Part shown: piece by piece, positions 17,599-27,035 of the stretch
Numbering within the stretch: the first letter of the stretch is position 1
Layout: every line of letters begins with the position of its first letter
Source: Dehalococcoidia bacterium
GTDB lineage: Bacteria > Chloroflexota > Dehalococcoidia > Lucifugimonadales > Lucifugimonadaceae
NCBI GenBank assembly: GCA_022824185.1
Contig: JAJEAU010000009.1
Location: forward strand, 1-56,089
Direction of reading: 5' to 3'
DNA length: 56,089 nt
Position numbers and translations under genes: made by a program
The notes under the pieces: generated by a model
The model's database searches: none
What the model saw: only the letters and a program-made list of their open reading frames with translations
Told to the model about the DNA's origin: nothing

Positions 17599-17788
17599 GA
17601 TGTGCTCCTCTTGCGGTTATCGCGCCGCTCCGGATTCATTGCGCGCACAGGCGAGGGCAGAGGCGATGCTCTGCGACGGCGTTTCGCCCGTAGGTGGGAG
17701 CTTGTCAGCCCAGTGTGTCATACGTCTGCAGATGGCGTTTCGGATTGGGACATCGATTGGTCTGGACGGCAGGACCTCAAACGAAAGG

Positions 17789-18250
17789 TTAGGCAGACCC
17801 CGCACGCATTTCCTCGCGTTCGGAACCTATCACCTGCGCCATGTGGGGATGCTCCGGGCCAGCATAGACCTTAAGTCGGGTCAACATCTTGCGTCCCAGC
17901 TTGCTCTTGGGGAGCATTCCTCGAACTGCCAGTTCGATTACTCGCTCAGGAACTTTTTCCTGCATCCGAGCGAACGGAATCTCTTTGAGGTTCCCAGGGT
18001 ATTGACTATGCCGCCGATACACCTTCTGCTCAGGTTTGTCGCCCGTCAATTCAACTTTCGAAGCGTTGACGACGATCACGAAATCGCCTGAGGCCATGTG
18101 CGGCACGTATTCGGCCTTGTGTTTGCCCATCAACACCATCGCGATCTCGCTGGCGAGGCGGCCCAAAACTCTGCCTTCTGCGTCAAATACCCGCCATTGG
18201 TTCTTTATGTCCGATGCGCTTGGGTTGTAGTGTTTGATTCTGGTTGGCAT
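17789..18250 (-). CDS. rplM: 50S ribosomal protein uL13
   Basis: Early-assembling large-subunit protein. The 153-residue sequence contains WRVFDAEGRVLGRLASEIA, GDFVIVVNASKVELTGDK and AVRGMLPKSKLGRKML, all diagnostic. A C-terminal GSEREEMRAGSA tail is slightly longer than in Escherichia coli. It follows truA by 85 bases, continuing the fusion of the alpha operon with the L13-S9 pair seen in many Gram-positive-type gene orders. Confidence 0.97.
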   Translation of the reverse strand: MPTRIKHYNPSASDIKNQWRVFDAEGRVLGRLASEIAMVLMGKHKAEYVPHMASGDFVIVVNASKVELTGDKPEQKVYRRHSQYPGNLKEIPFARMQEKVPERVIELAVRGMLPKSKLGRKMLTRLKVYAGPEHPHMAQVIGSEREEMRAGSA

Positions 18251-18335
18251 AACAGACTGATTCTAATTTGCGCGCGCCCAAGTTTCATCCCTTTGGCGAG
18301 GATTGCAACGCGTGATCACATGATCAGTCGCGATT

Positions 18336-19100
18336 TCAGGTCGCTTCCAACCCGAAAACGGGATCGAAGACCACTCGGACCAACGTCAATCCATGAGGCG
18401 GGGCATTCTGAGTCGCCTGGTCTCTACCTGATGACCCAAGCAACGATCCTACCCACTCAACCGATTTCGCCCCTTCACCCACAGAGACCAATACGCCGAC
18501 CATCCGCCTGATTTGCTGGCGAACGAACGCATTCGCCCGAATGTCAAAGACCAGTCGACCGTCTTCGGTGCGTGTAACCGTGGCCCACTCGACGTGTCGC
18601 ACGGTCGATCCGCCATCTCGCGATGCGGCTGCGAATGCGGCGAAGTCGTGGACCCCGACGAACTGCCGGGCCGCGTCAGCCATCGCCTCAGCATCGAGGC
18701 GGCGACGCACATGGTATTCACAGCGCCTACGCAACGGCGAATGGGTGAGGTCGTCGTTGATCACGTATCGATACTCTCTCGCGACTGCGGAGCGTCGAGG
18801 ATCGAACTGCTCGGGAACAACCTTTACGGTTTTGACTGCAACGTCGTCGGGCAGATTGCCGTTCATTGCGTTTTGGATTTCGCGCATCGGCATCGTCGTC
18901 TCGACGTGAATTGACGCGACCTGACCTAGCGCATGCACCCCCGCGTCCGTGCGACTGGCCAAACTCACGCGACCAACTTGCTCGCCGAAGATCGTCCAAA
19001 CCGCCGTTTCCAAGACGTCTTGAACGGTGCGCGCATTCAATTGCGACTGCGATCCGTTGAAATCGGTGCCGTCGTACTCGACGATAAACGCCAATCGCAT
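18336..19100 (-). CDS. truA: tRNA pseudouridine(38-40) synthase TruA
   Basis: Converts uridines 38-40 in the tRNA anticodon arm to pseudouridine. The 254-residue protein opens with MRLAFIVEYDGTDFNGSQ and carries the catalytic Asp in SLASRTDAGVHALGQ. Later segments ANAFVRQQIRRMVGVLVSVGEG and APPHGLTLVRV are standard for TruA. It lies between rplQ and rplM, a common position. Confidence 0.97.
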   Translation of the reverse strand: MRLAFIVEYDGTDFNGSQSQLNARTVQDVLETAVWTIFGEQVGRVSLASRTDAGVHALGQVASIHVETTMPMREIQNAMNGNLPDDVAVKTVKVVPEQFDPRRSAVAREYRYVINDDLTHSPLRRRCEYHVRRRLDAEAMADAARQFVGVHDFAAFAAASRDGGSTVRHVEWATVTRTEDGRLVFDIRANAFVRQQIRRMVGVLVSVGEGAKSVEWVGSLLGSSGRDQATQNAPPHGLTLVRVVFDPVFGLEAT

Positions 19101-19141
19101 AGTCGACCCGCGTCTATTGACCGGACGCGGTCGGCGGAGTG

Positions 19142-19495
19142 TTATTCGACGAGTTCGATGAGTGCCATCTCGGCACCGTCGCCTGGGCGTTTACCGAGTT
19201 TGATCACCCTCGTGTACCCACCGTCACGATCGCGGTAACGATCCGCTAGCTCGTCGAAGGTTTTGGCCAGGACCTCTTTATCGGTGATGAATGCTGCCGC
19301 TTGGCGTCGGTTGTGCAGTTCACCACGCTTCCCGAGCGTCAACATTTTTTCCGCCAAAGGAGCAACTTCCTTGGACTTGGCGTGGGTCGTGCGGATCACC
19401 TCATGCCTGAGCAGATCTGTCACCATGCCTCGATACATGGCTCTACGAGGAGCGGTTTTTCGGCCGAATTTCCTGCCTGATCGACGATGTCGCAT
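19142..19495 (-). CDS. rplQ: 50S ribosomal protein bL17
   Basis: Large-subunit protein near the exit-tunnel rim. The 117-residue sequence begins [20 protein letters not shown] and continues with a helix containing [18 protein letters not shown], both characteristic. [13 protein letters not shown] closes it. It is cotranscribed with rpoA, 32 bases upstream, as in the canonical alpha operon. Confidence 0.97.
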   Translation of the reverse strand: MRHRRSGRKFGRKTAPRRAMYRGMVTDLLRHEVIRTTHAKSKEVAPLAEKMLTLGKRGELHNRRQAAAFITDKEVLAKTFDELADRYRDRDGGYTRVIKLGKRPGDGAEMALIELVE

Positions 19496-19527
19496 GGTGT
19501 TCAGATTCTCCGAGTTAGGTAAAACCG

Positions 19528-20538
19528 TTAGGGTTGCTGATTCTCTTCCTCAGCTTCTACGACTTCTTCTTCGGGCGCCCAAAGCTCTTTCTCGACCATG
19601 AAATTGTGGAGCTCGCGGAACGATACTTCACCGAAGTTTCTCACTTCCTGTTTCAGGGTTTCGGGAGTGAATCGCATCAACTCGCCCAACGTGCGGATGG
19701 GGTAGCGCGACAGGGCGTTGATGATCCGAGAACTCAGTTCGTCGCTCAGATCCTTGATTTCGGTATCCAACAGAGTCGACATCTCATCGCTCGCCGGCCG
19801 GTCGTCGGTTTCAGGCAGAGTGGTGACGATGTCGAGTTTCGACTTCAGGATGTTCGCCGCAGTACGGAGAGCTTCGAAGGGATCGACGGTCCGATCTGTC
19901 CAGACTTCGATCGTCAACAGATCGCGACCGGAGAGCCGGCCCGACATACCCTCTACTTCGTAGTTGGCTTTCAACACGGGTGTGAAGATCGCGTCTACCG
20001 GCAGCGCACCATGCCCTCGGGGAGCTTCGTGGTCGAAAGCGAGATACCCCTCGCCTTGCTCCACGTCGAACTGCACCATGAGCTCGCCTTCGTCGCTATC
20101 CAAGGTCGCAAGGTGATGCTCAGGATTGACGATTTCGAACACACTGTGGGGCTTGATGTCGCCAGCTACGACCTGTCCCTCGCCGTTGGCGTGCAACGAA
20201 AGAACTTTCTGCGTCGTCTCAGTTGTCGCGCGGATGCGGATCCCCTTGACATTGATGAGGAACTCGCCGATGCCTTCGCGCATGTGCGGGACTGTGCCGT
20301 ACTCATGCTGCTGGCCTAGGATTCGTGCGACCGTGATAGCAGTTCCGGGCATCGCTCCGAGCAAAACTCGGCGAAGCCCGTTGCCCAGCGTAGTGCCCCA
20401 GCCGCGTTCTAGGCCTGCGATCTGGAACTTGCCGTAAGTCTCGGTGGTCTCGACTGTTTCGAGTTGCGGGACGTAGTCTTCCGTCTCATCGGCGAACTGG
20501 ACGGTGGTTGAGATTGGCGCGCGGATACCGCCTAACAT
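19528..20538 (-). CDS. rpoA: RNA polymerase alpha subunit
   Basis: Assembly platform of RNA polymerase. The 336-residue protein has the N-terminal dimerisation domain, with [20 protein letters not shown] and the beta-binding region, and the C-terminal DNA/activator domain with [20 protein letters not shown]. It ends in a short acidic tail ([13 protein letters not shown]). The start at 20538 gives about 20 residues before the conserved core, and AAGGAG lies upstream at a slightly long spacing. It follows rpsD by 9 bases. Confidence 0.97.
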   Translation of the reverse strand: MLGGIRAPISTTVQFADETEDYVPQLETVETTETYGKFQIAGLERGWGTTLGNGLRRVLLGAMPGTAITVARILGQQHEYGTVPHMREGIGEFLINVKGIRIRATTETTQKVLSLHANGEGQVVAGDIKPHSVFEIVNPEHHLATLDSDEGELMVQFDVEQGEGYLAFDHEAPRGHGALPVDAIFTPVLKANYEVEGMSGRLSGRDLLTIEVWTDRTVDPFEALRTAANILKSKLDIVTTLPETDDRPASDEMSTLLDTEIKDLSDELSSRIINALSRYPIRTLGELMRFTPETLKQEVRNFGEVSFRELHNFMVEKELWAPEEEVVEAEEENQQP

Positions 20539-20547
20539 GTTGCGGGT

Positions 20548-21198
20548 TTATCTCCTTGAGTAGTACTCGGTGATCATTCGAGTGTCGATCGTCGTGTCGA
20601 CATCATCTTCGTTGGGGACGGCGTCGATGGCGGCTGTCAAATTTTCCGAATCTACCGTGATCCAGTTGGAGGCCTGACGGCGCCGACCAACGTTGTCGTT
20701 GGCGGTTTGATACAGACCGGAACTCTTTGATTTCTCACGCCAAGAGATCACGTCGCCAGGCTTGACGATGAAGGAAGGAACGTCGACCTTGCGACCGTTG
20801 ACCTGGATGTGACCATGGTTGACTGTTTGGCGGGCCTGAGGACGTGATGTAGCGAAACCTGCGCGATAGATGACGTTGTCGAGGCGTCGTTCCAGCAGTT
20901 TCAGCAGGTTCGAGCCGGTAACGCCGGATTGGCGGGCAGCTTCGTCGAACATGCCGCGGAATTGCCGCTCGTAGATGCCGTAGATGTGGCGGGCTTTCTG
21001 CTTTTGCTTTAGCTGGATGCCGTGGTCGGACAATCGACGTCGTCGTCTTGGAGCACCGACTGGCCCGGAACTTCGCCGTGAACTATCTCGCGAACGATCG
21101 ACCGCACATTTGGGCGTGTAGCAACGTTCTCCCTTCAGGAAGAGTTTCTCGCCTTGTGATTTGCAGATCTTGCAAACCGGGTTTGTGTTTCTTGCCAT
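20548..21198 (-). CDS. rpsD: 30S ribosomal protein uS4 (zinc-binding type)
   Basis: Primary 16S rRNA-binding assembly protein, 216 residues. The N-terminus keeps four cysteines (CKIC at 9-12, then two in CYTPKC), so this is the C+ zinc type. QKARHIYGIYERQFRGMF and the S4 RNA-binding domain with NHGHIQVNGRKVDVPS follow. The C-terminus has an inserted acidic loop near NEDDVDTTIDTR. The 196 bases between it and rpsK are AT-richer than their surroundings and hold no gene I can support; an internal promoter there is possible. Confidence 0.97.
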   Translation of the reverse strand: MARNTNPVCKICKSQGEKLFLKGERCYTPKCAVDRSRDSSRRSSGPVGAPRRRRRLSDHGIQLKQKQKARHIYGIYERQFRGMFDEAARQSGVTGSNLLKLLERRLDNVIYRAGFATSRPQARQTVNHGHIQVNGRKVDVPSFIVKPGDVISWREKSKSSGLYQTANDNVGRRRQASNWITVDSENLTAAIDAVPNEDDVDTTIDTRMITEYYSRR

Positions 21199-21394
21199 TA
21201 CCGTCTCTGTCTCTCGTGGCTTTCAGACTTTGGCGTGTTCTGAAGAAAATTGGGCGCGACTACTGAGTTTTGAGCCGTACGCTAACTTTTCGATTCTAAA
21301 TTGGCCAGTTCGGTTTTCAGCTTTAGATTGGGCGTCTTCAAGCTTCAATCGGATTTGCCGCGAAAACGGCAACAATCCGAAAGACTGTGCCGAA

Positions 21395-21778
21395 TCAGAC
21401 GCGCCGCCTTTTCGGTGGTCGACAACCGTTGTGAGGGATTGGCGTGTGGTCGGTAATCGAGTTGACTCGAATACCTGCACCGGCGATCGCTCGGATCGCA
21501 GATTCTCGACCGTTGCCCGGTCCCTTAACCAGAACGTCGACCGTGCGCATGCCATGTGTCACGGCTGATCTGGCAGCAGTTTCGCCAGCGCGTTGAGCGG
21601 CGAATGCCGTCTTTTTGCGTGAGCCTCGGAAACCCATCGCTCCCGAACTGCTTTGCGCTACGACGTTGCCGTTGGGGTCTGTGAATGTGATCAACGTGTT
21701 GTTGAACGTTGCGATGATGTACGCCCGACCTTGCGGGACGAACTTCCGTTCTCTGCTTCTTCGACGAGTTCTCGGCAT
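21395..21778 (-). CDS. rpsK: 30S ribosomal protein uS11
   Basis: Platform protein that lines the mRNA exit channel with uS7. The 127-residue sequence has a basic start ([19 protein letters not shown]), then [35 protein letters not shown] and the C-terminal [19 protein letters not shown], nearly invariant in the family. It follows rpsM by 55 bases. Confidence 0.97.
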   Translation of the reverse strand: MPRTRRRSRERKFVPQGRAYIIATFNNTLITFTDPNGNVVAQSSSGAMGFRGSRKKTAFAAQRAGETAARSAVTHGMRTVDVLVKGPGNGRESAIRAIAGAGIRVNSITDHTPIPHNGCRPPKRRRV

Positions 21779-21833
21779 AGCCTAGGTGGTTGCTCCTACT
21801 GGTGAGGCGATCATTGCAAGACCGCCGATAGTT

Positions 21834-22217
21834 TTAATGCGACGGTGCACGGCGCTTGCCCGCCACAGTCTGGCGACGGCCGCGTTTCGTGCGCGCGTTG
21901 GTTTTCGTGCGTTGACCGCGGGCTGGCAGGCCACGGCGATGCCTCTGGCCCCGGTAGCTCTGGATTTCAACCAAACGACGCACGTTCAGTTGGTTTTCGC
22001 GTCGGAGATCGCCTTCGATCATTATTCCCGCGCGATCGATGGCGTTCCTGATCGCAGCGAGATCCTCATCGCTGAGCTCCCTCATGCGGGTGTTCGACGG
22101 GATGTTGAGATCCTTGGCTATGTTGGCCGCCCGTGTCTGACCAACGCCGTAGATCCCGGTGAGGCCTACAACCACACGCAGGTTGTCGGGTATGTTTACT
22201 CCGGCGATGATTGCCAT
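21834..22217 (-). CDS. rpsM: 30S ribosomal protein uS13
   Basis: Head protein whose tail contacts P-site tRNA and bridges to uL5. The 127-residue sequence begins MAIIAGVNIPDNLRVVVGL, has GIYGVGQTRAANIA and the basic end RGLPARGQRTKTNARTKRG. The tail beyond this (RRQTVAGKRRAPSH) is typical in length. It starts 19 bases after rpmJ. Confidence 0.97.
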   Translation of the reverse strand: MAIIAGVNIPDNLRVVVGLTGIYGVGQTRAANIAKDLNIPSNTRMRELSDEDLAAIRNAIDRAGIMIEGDLRRENQLNVRRLVEIQSYRGQRHRRGLPARGQRTKTNARTKRGRRQTVAGKRRAPSH

Positions 22218-22236
22218 TGCATCACTCCTAAATTGA

Positions 22237-22353
22237 CTAACCCTGTCGCTGTTTGAACCGAGGGTTCTGCTTGTTGATCACGTACACCCGGCCCTTGCGC
22301 CGAACGACACGACTCCCGGGTTGTTTCGCTTTTACTGAAGCTCTTACCTTCAT
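22237..22353 (-). CDS. rpmJ: 50S ribosomal protein bL36, cysteine-free form
   Basis: A 38-residue protein between infA and rpsM, the normal place for rpmJ. It starts MKVRASVKA and ends NPRFKQRQG, matching bL36 at both ends, with RRKGRVYVI in the middle. The four zinc ligands (three Cys and one His) of the classical form are absent: the segment reads [12 protein letters not shown] and INKQNPRF. This is therefore the C- (zinc-independent) variant. Confidence 0.95.
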   Translation of the reverse strand: MKVRASVKAKQPGSRVVRRKGRVYVINKQNPRFKQRQG

Positions 22354-22376
22354 TTCGTGGGTTCCCCGTCTATTGA

Positions 22377-22595
22377 CTATCGGAAGCGGTAAGTAATTCT
22401 GCCTCGCGTCAAATCATACGGCGAGAGCTCAACCATCACGTTGTCGCCGGGCAGAATCCTTATGTAGTTCTTTCGGATCCTTCCGGATGCGTGCGCCAAG
22501 ACTTCGTGTTCGTTGGGCAGCTTCACCCGGAAATACGCGTTCGGGTGAGCTTGCGTCACGGTTCCTTGGACTTCTATGGCTTCTTTTTTCGGCAT
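22377..22595 (-). CDS. infA: Translation initiation factor IF-1
   Basis: Binds the ribosomal A site during initiation. The 72-residue S1-like OB-fold protein reads [18 protein letters not shown], then ISG-like [19 protein letters not shown] and ends [11 protein letters not shown], all typical. It sits 23 bases upstream of rpmJ and 30 bases after map. Confidence 0.97.
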   Translation of the reverse strand: MPKKEAIEVQGTVTQAHPNAYFRVKLPNEHEVLAHASGRIRKNYIRILPGDNVMVELSPYDLTRGRITYRFR

Positions 22596-22625
22596 TGTTG
22601 GACTAGTCCGATCGTTTGATCACAA

Positions 22626-23417
22626 TCAACGGGTTGTGGTTAGTACCTCAGGACCGTCGGCAGTGATTGCCACTGTGTGTTCGAAGTGCGCTGAGAGCGA
22701 GCCGTCGGCGGTGACAACGGTCCAGCCGTCGTCTAAGACTTCGGTCTCCCAAGACCCGGTCATAATCATCGGCTCGATGGCTATCGTCATTCCTTCCATG
22801 AGGAGTGGTCCCGATCCGGGTTGTCCCAAGTTCGGCACGGGAGGCGCTTCGTGCAACGATCGCCCAATTCCGTGTCCGACATATTCTCGTACCAACTCGA
22901 ATCCAGCATCACGAACGAACTGCTCCACGGCATGGGATATATCACCGACGCGGTTGTGCGGCGAGCCACGCTCTATGCCTTGCGCCAAAGATTCACGGCA
23001 CACATCGACCAATCGCTTCCGCTCCTCGTCGTCTGTTTCGCCGACGATGGCGGTTCGCGCGTGGTCGCTGTAGTAATCGTCAACAATAGCACCGCAGTCC
23101 ACGCTCACCAGGTCGCCTTCCGAGAGGACGCGTTCGCTTGGGATGCCGTGCACGATCTCGGCGTTTATCGAGATACATGCCACGGCAGGAAATCCATAGA
23201 GGCCGAGAAAAGCGGGTTTCGCTCCTTCAGCCTGGATCTTTCGCCTAGCGATGTCGTCCAGTTCTGCGGTCGTAATGCCTGGCTCCAAAGCATCGAAAAC
23301 CGCATTCAAAGCGTCGGCCACGATGTGGCCAGCGGTTCGCATCGAATCCAGTTCGCGCTTGCTTTTGAGCGCGATACGGCGAGCCGTATCCAGGTTGCCC
23401 GTGAGACTATCGTTCAA
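22626..23417 (-). CDS. map: Type I methionine aminopeptidase
   Basis: Removes the initiator Met from nascent proteins. The 263-residue protein keeps all five metal ligands: the Asp in SVDCGA, the Asp in YYSDHART, the His in GHGIGRSLHE, the Glu in IAIEPM and the Glu in FEHTVA. The usual start-region sequence, LKSKRELDSMR, is preceded by about 17 extra residues; the only available upstream start is TTG at 23417, with a weak ribosome-binding site, so the true N-terminus is uncertain. It lies 77 bases after adk in the standard spc order. Confidence 0.96.
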   Translation of the reverse strand: MNDSLTGNLDTARRIALKSKRELDSMRTAGHIVADALNAVFDALEPGITTAELDDIARRKIQAEGAKPAFLGLYGFPAVACISINAEIVHGIPSERVLSEGDLVSVDCGAIVDDYYSDHARTAIVGETDDEERKRLVDVCRESLAQGIERGSPHNRVGDISHAVEQFVRDAGFELVREYVGHGIGRSLHEAPPVPNLGQPGSGPLLMEGMTIAIEPMIMTGSWETEVLDDGWTVVTADGSLSAHFEHTVAITADGPEVLTTTR

Positions 23418-23494
23418 TTCGCAACTTCAATCGCAATTGTAACCGACTTTACGAATTTCGTCGCATTCATACGTTCGTTACTCATCGGTTTCGT

Positions 23495-24046
23495 TCACGC
23501 AATCGCTTCGGTCAAGCGTTCCCGCACTCCTTCGATCGTTCCCAGAGCGTCGATTTCTGTCACGCGATCATTGTCTCGGTAATAATCGACCACCGGCGCA
23601 GTTTCGCGGTTGTAGACATCCATCCGTCGCCGTATAGCTTCGGGCTCGTCATCGACTCGACCTTCGATTTCGCGACGTTTCTCGAGCCGTTCCACCAACT
23701 CCTCGACGTCTACTCGGAAGAAGATCACCCTGTCGAGCGACACACCGATTTTCGACAACTCGTCGTCGAGGGTCGCCGCTTGGACGACCGTCCGAGGGAA
23801 ACCGTCGAGGATCACGTCTTCGATGTCTGCCAGACGAAACTTGATCATGTCTATCACGGTCTCGTCGGGAACCAAGTTTCCTTTGTCGTAAAAGGTCTTG
23901 GCGAACTGACCCAACTCGGTGCCGCGAGCCATCTCATCCCGGATCATATCGCCGGTCGAGAGATGCTGGTAGCCGAGTTCATCGGTGAGCATCGCAGCTT
24001 GTGTGCCCTTGCCCGCGCCCGGGGGGCCTAGAAATACGATACGCAA
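23495..24046 (-). CDS. adk: Adenylate kinase, short-lid form
   Basis: Interconverts ATP plus AMP and two ADP. From TTG at 24046, which has AAAGGA 7 bases upstream, the protein is 183 residues and begins directly with RIVFLGPPGAGKGTQ. An in-frame ATG at 24082 would add 12 residues. The AMP site (STGDMIRDEMARG and LDGFPRT) is intact. The lid, REIEGRVDDEPEAIRRR, is the short type without zinc cysteines. It lies between secY and map. Confidence 0.95.
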   Translation of the reverse strand: MRIVFLGPPGAGKGTQAAMLTDELGYQHLSTGDMIRDEMARGTELGQFAKTFYDKGNLVPDETVIDMIKFRLADIEDVILDGFPRTVVQAATLDDELSKIGVSLDRVIFFRVDVEELVERLEKRREIEGRVDDEPEAIRRRMDVYNRETAPVVDYYRDNDRVTEIDALGTIEGVRERLTEAIA

Positions 24047-24103
24047 TGCTAGTCCTTTAAGCGCGATCCGCGCTAAAGTCATGCTCTCGATGAAAAACAG
24101 ACA

Positions 24104-25459
24104 TCACGACCGCACGAATCCTTCGTAGTTGCGCATCATCAACTGCGCTTCGAGCTGCCGCATCGTGTCCAACGCGACGCCGACCATGATGATCATGCTC
24201 GTGCTCTGGATTAGCGTCAACGATGCCTCAAGGTTCGTGATGAGGTTGGCGATCCAGGGAGTTATCGCGATCACTCCAAGGAAGATTGCACCTGCCCACG
24301 TGATCCGCAACACGATGCGCATCAGATAGTCACGCGTCGGTTGTCCAGGTCGTATGCCAGGTACAAATCCGCCGTTTCGCTGCAGATTCTCAGCCAAGTT
24401 TTGCTGGTTGTGCACCACAAGGGCGTAGAAGAATGTGAAACCGACGGTCAGGATGAAGATCAGCGCCCAATACGGATCGCTGGTGAATGTCAGCGTCCGA
24501 GTCACCCAACTTGCGGCTTGAGCGGCGACACTGTTGCTGCTGGGGTCGGCGAAGTAAGTGGCGATGGTGGCGGGCAACGTCACGATCGAGAAAGCGAAAA
24601 TGAGCGGGATCATTCCAGCGGCGTTTACGCGCAACGGGATGAACGAAGCGCCGGTTTGCCGATACATCTGGCCGCCTCGGAAGACGCTGCGACCGTATTG
24701 GACCGGAACTCGTCGCTGGGCTTCGTTGAAGATCACGACGATGAAGATGATGATGAGCATCATCGCCACGAGCATCGAAACTTGGAACGACTGGTCACGT
24801 AGGGCCCACAGGGAACCAGCAGTCTGAGGCAAAGACGCAACGATGCCGGCGAAGATAATCAACGAGATACCGTTTCCGATCCCCTTCTCCGTAACGATTT
24901 CGCCCATCCACACGAGCAACATCGTCGTGGCCGTCATGCACATGATGATGGTCACGGTGTTCGTTATCTCGTCGCCGCCCAATCCAATGCCCGTAATTGC
25001 GCCTTGGAGCTCAAGTGTGTTGAGCAACGCCCAGCCTTGGAGGATGGCCAACGGCACTGTGAGATAGTGCGTGTAGCGGTTGAGGGTGCGTCGTCCCGAT
25101 TCCCCGCCTTCGCGAGAGAGTTCCCGGAGTTGTGGGATCACGGGAGTCAAGACCTGCAGGATGATGGACGCGGTGATGTATGGATACACACCCATCGCGG
25201 CAATGCTCAACTGGCTCAACGCACCGCCACTGAATAGATCGAGGACACCGAACACAGGGTTGGCTTCGAAAGCCTGCGCCAGCAAATCTTGGTCTACACC
25301 CGGGTTCGGCACGTGGGCCAAGAACCGGAACGCGACCAGAATGCCTAGCGTGAAGAGAATTCGGAACCGGAGGTCGGGTACACGCCATGAATCGATAACT
25401 GCCCGAAACAGTGCGGGCAGTGCTGATTGGCGTCCTGTTTGTGCTCCGGTAGTCTGCAT
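24104..25459 (-). CDS. secY: Preprotein translocase subunit SecY
   Basis: Channel subunit of the Sec translocon in the cytoplasmic membrane. The 451-residue protein has ten predicted membrane segments. Early on come HVPNPGVDQDLL and LFSGGALSQLSIAAMGVYPYI (plug region), later GIGNGISLIIFAGI, and NEAQRRVPVQYGR in the large cytoplasmic loop. The end, QLEAQLMMRNYEGF, is the conserved SecY C-terminus. It follows rplO by 25 bases. Confidence 0.97.
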   Translation of the reverse strand: MQTTGAQTGRQSALPALFRAVIDSWRVPDLRFRILFTLGILVAFRFLAHVPNPGVDQDLLAQAFEANPVFGVLDLFSGGALSQLSIAAMGVYPYITASIILQVLTPVIPQLRELSREGGESGRRTLNRYTHYLTVPLAILQGWALLNTLELQGAITGIGLGGDEITNTVTIIMCMTATTMLLVWMGEIVTEKGIGNGISLIIFAGIVASLPQTAGSLWALRDQSFQVSMLVAMMLIIIFIVVIFNEAQRRVPVQYGRSVFRGGQMYRQTGASFIPLRVNAAGMIPLIFAFSIVTLPATIATYFADPSSNSVAAQAASWVTRTLTFTSDPYWALIFILTVGFTFFYALVVHNQQNLAENLQRNGGFVPGIRPGQPTRDYLMRIVLRITWAGAIFLGVIAITPWIANLITNLEASLTLIQSTSMIIMVGVALDTMRQLEAQLMMRNYEGFVRS

Positions 25460-25484
25460 TAGACCGATTTACGTCCCGTCTCGG

Positions 25485-25964
25485 TTACTCTTCCGAGCCA
25501 GCGTCTTCAGTGGATTCTGCGGCACCGAGGATCGTGACACTGCCACCGGCGGCTTCGACCTTGGCGCGTGCGCTTGCCGAGCAGGCGTGAACGGAGATGT
25601 GCACGCTCTTTTCGATTTCGCCGTCGCCGAGGAGTTTCACGGTTGCTTCGGGCTGCCTCACCAAACGAGTTGCCACAAGTTCTTCAGGACCGATCTGCGC
25701 GCCGTCATCGAATTGATTCAAGCTCGCCACGTTCACGGGTGAATGTTCGACACGGAAGAGGTTGTTGAAACCGCGCATGAAAGGCAATCGCTTGACCAAA
25801 CGGTTTTGTCCGCCCTCGAAGAGGAACGGCACTTTACCGGTCTGCAATTGACCCTTGCTGCCGCGGCCGGAGTACGAGCCGTTGCCGCTACCGTCGCCAC
25901 GTCCAACGCGCTTGCGCTTGCGACGGGAAGCTTCGGCAGGTTTCAGTTGATGTAGTCCTGGCAT
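25485..25964 (-). CDS. rplO: 50S ribosomal protein uL15
   Basis: Late-assembly large-subunit protein. The 159-residue sequence has a Gly/Lys/Arg-rich start, LKPAEASRRKRKRVGRGDGS, with SGRGSKGQ and GGQNRLVKRLPFMRGFNN, and a C-terminal globular part with VHACSASARAKVEAAGGSV. A short acidic tail (ESTEDAGSEE) follows. It sits 20 bases after rpmD. Confidence 0.97.
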   Translation of the reverse strand: MPGLHQLKPAEASRRKRKRVGRGDGSGNGSYSGRGSKGQLQTGKVPFLFEGGQNRLVKRLPFMRGFNNLFRVEHSPVNVASLNQFDDGAQIGPEELVATRLVRQPEATVKLLGDGEIEKSVHISVHACSASARAKVEAAGGSVTILGAAESTEDAGSEE

Positions 25965-25984
25965 ATCGATTACGTCCCACTTAT

Positions 25985-26161
25985 TCAGGAAACAATTTCC
26001 ACTAGATGGGAGACTCTCTTGATCATCCCGCGGATCTGCACCGTGTCTTCCTTCGTCACGACGTGATTGATCCGCTTGAGGCCGAGAGCTTTCAGCGTCG
26101 CCCTCTGCTTAGGGATCGTTCCGATCTCGCTGCGAACCTGTTTGATGCTAATCTCGCTCAT
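25985..26161 (-). CDS. rpmD: 50S ribosomal protein uL30
   Basis: A 58-residue large-subunit protein. It reads [20 protein letters not shown] and [20 protein letters not shown], the two family signatures, and ends at HLVEIVS. Its ATG overlaps the rpsE stop as ATGA, which suggests coupled translation. Confidence 0.96.
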   Translation of the reverse strand: MSEISIKQVRSEIGTIPKQRATLKALGLKRINHVVTKEDTVQIRGMIKRVSHLVEIVS

Positions 26162-27033
26162 TGCGACGATTCACTCTTATCGTTGTCGTCAGAATCGCTA
26201 GATGCAGCGGATTCGTCGCTGCTCGTCTCGGCTGTTGCTTCCGTTTCGGCTGCTACTGCCGTTGGTGCCGTTGCTTCCGGTTCGGCCGATGCTTCCTGAG
26301 GAGCCGCTGAGTCGTCAGAAGATTCGCTGGTTTCCTCGGCATTGGCTTCTAAGGAAGCCTCAGGAGTTTCTGGAGCCTCGGGCGTCTCTGGGGCCTCAGA
26401 TGCTTCTTGAGCCTCAGGCGTTTCTTGAGTCGCAGCCTCTGCATCCTCTGCTGGCGCAACTTCGGGTCTGTGGATTCGGTCCAAGCCTAGCCGCCTGATG
26501 CGTTCCGCTTCTGGGTCACGCAACATCGACAGGGCTTTAATCGTTGCCCGAACCGTATTGACTGGGTTGCTGCCACCGAAGGTCTTCGACAACACGTCTT
26601 GGATGCCTGCCGCCTCGATGACTGCACGCACTCCGCCACCTGCGATAACGCCGGTTCCCGGTGCGGCTGGTAAAAGCAGCACCTTGGCGCTGCCGAACTT
26701 TGCGTAGACGTCGTGAGGGATCGTGCCGTTTTTGACGGCGACTGGCTGCATCGCGCGCTCGGCGTTCTGTCGTCCTTTACGGACAGCGTCCGGAACCGAT
26801 GCGGCTTTGCCCAAGGCGGCACCAACGCGACCGTTGTAGTCGCCGACCACCATCATGGCGCTGAACGAGAGATTTCGTCCGCCCTTGACGACCTTCGAGA
26901 CGCGCCTTATCTTTACCGCTCGCTCAAATAGTTCGGGGCCTTCCGGCGCTTCATCTCGTCGAGGGCGCCGTCGTTGTCGGCCACGGCGATCGCCGCCGGA
27001 ACGCCGGTCGCGAGTGTTGGTTTCGGTAACCAT
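26158..27033 (-). CDS. rpsE: 30S ribosomal protein uS5 with long acidic tail
   Basis: Small-subunit protein near the mRNA entry site. The core (about residues 30-190) is standard: [40 protein letters not shown] and [20 protein letters not shown]. Residues from about 190 to 291, encoded at 26161-26465, are an added low-complexity tail rich in Glu, Ala, Pro, Thr and Ser, with repeats such as [14 protein letters not shown]. Typical bacterial uS5 is about 165-210 residues, so this tail is unusual. The reading frame is intact and overlaps rpmD by 4 bases, so it is not a sequencing artefact at the end. Confidence 0.96.
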   Translation of the reverse strand: MVTETNTRDRRSGGDRRGRQRRRPRRDEAPEGPELFERAVKIRRVSKVVKGGRNLSFSAMMVVGDYNGRVGAALGKAASVPDAVRKGRQNAERAMQPVAVKNGTIPHDVYAKFGSAKVLLLPAAPGTGVIAGGGVRAVIEAAGIQDVLSKTFGGSNPVNTVRATIKALSMLRDPEAERIRRLGLDRIHRPEVAPAEDAEAATQETPEAQEASEAPETPEAPETPEASLEANAEETSESSDDSAAPQEASAEPEATAPTAVAAETEATAETSSDESAASSDSDDNDKSESSQ

Positions 27034-27035
27034 GG

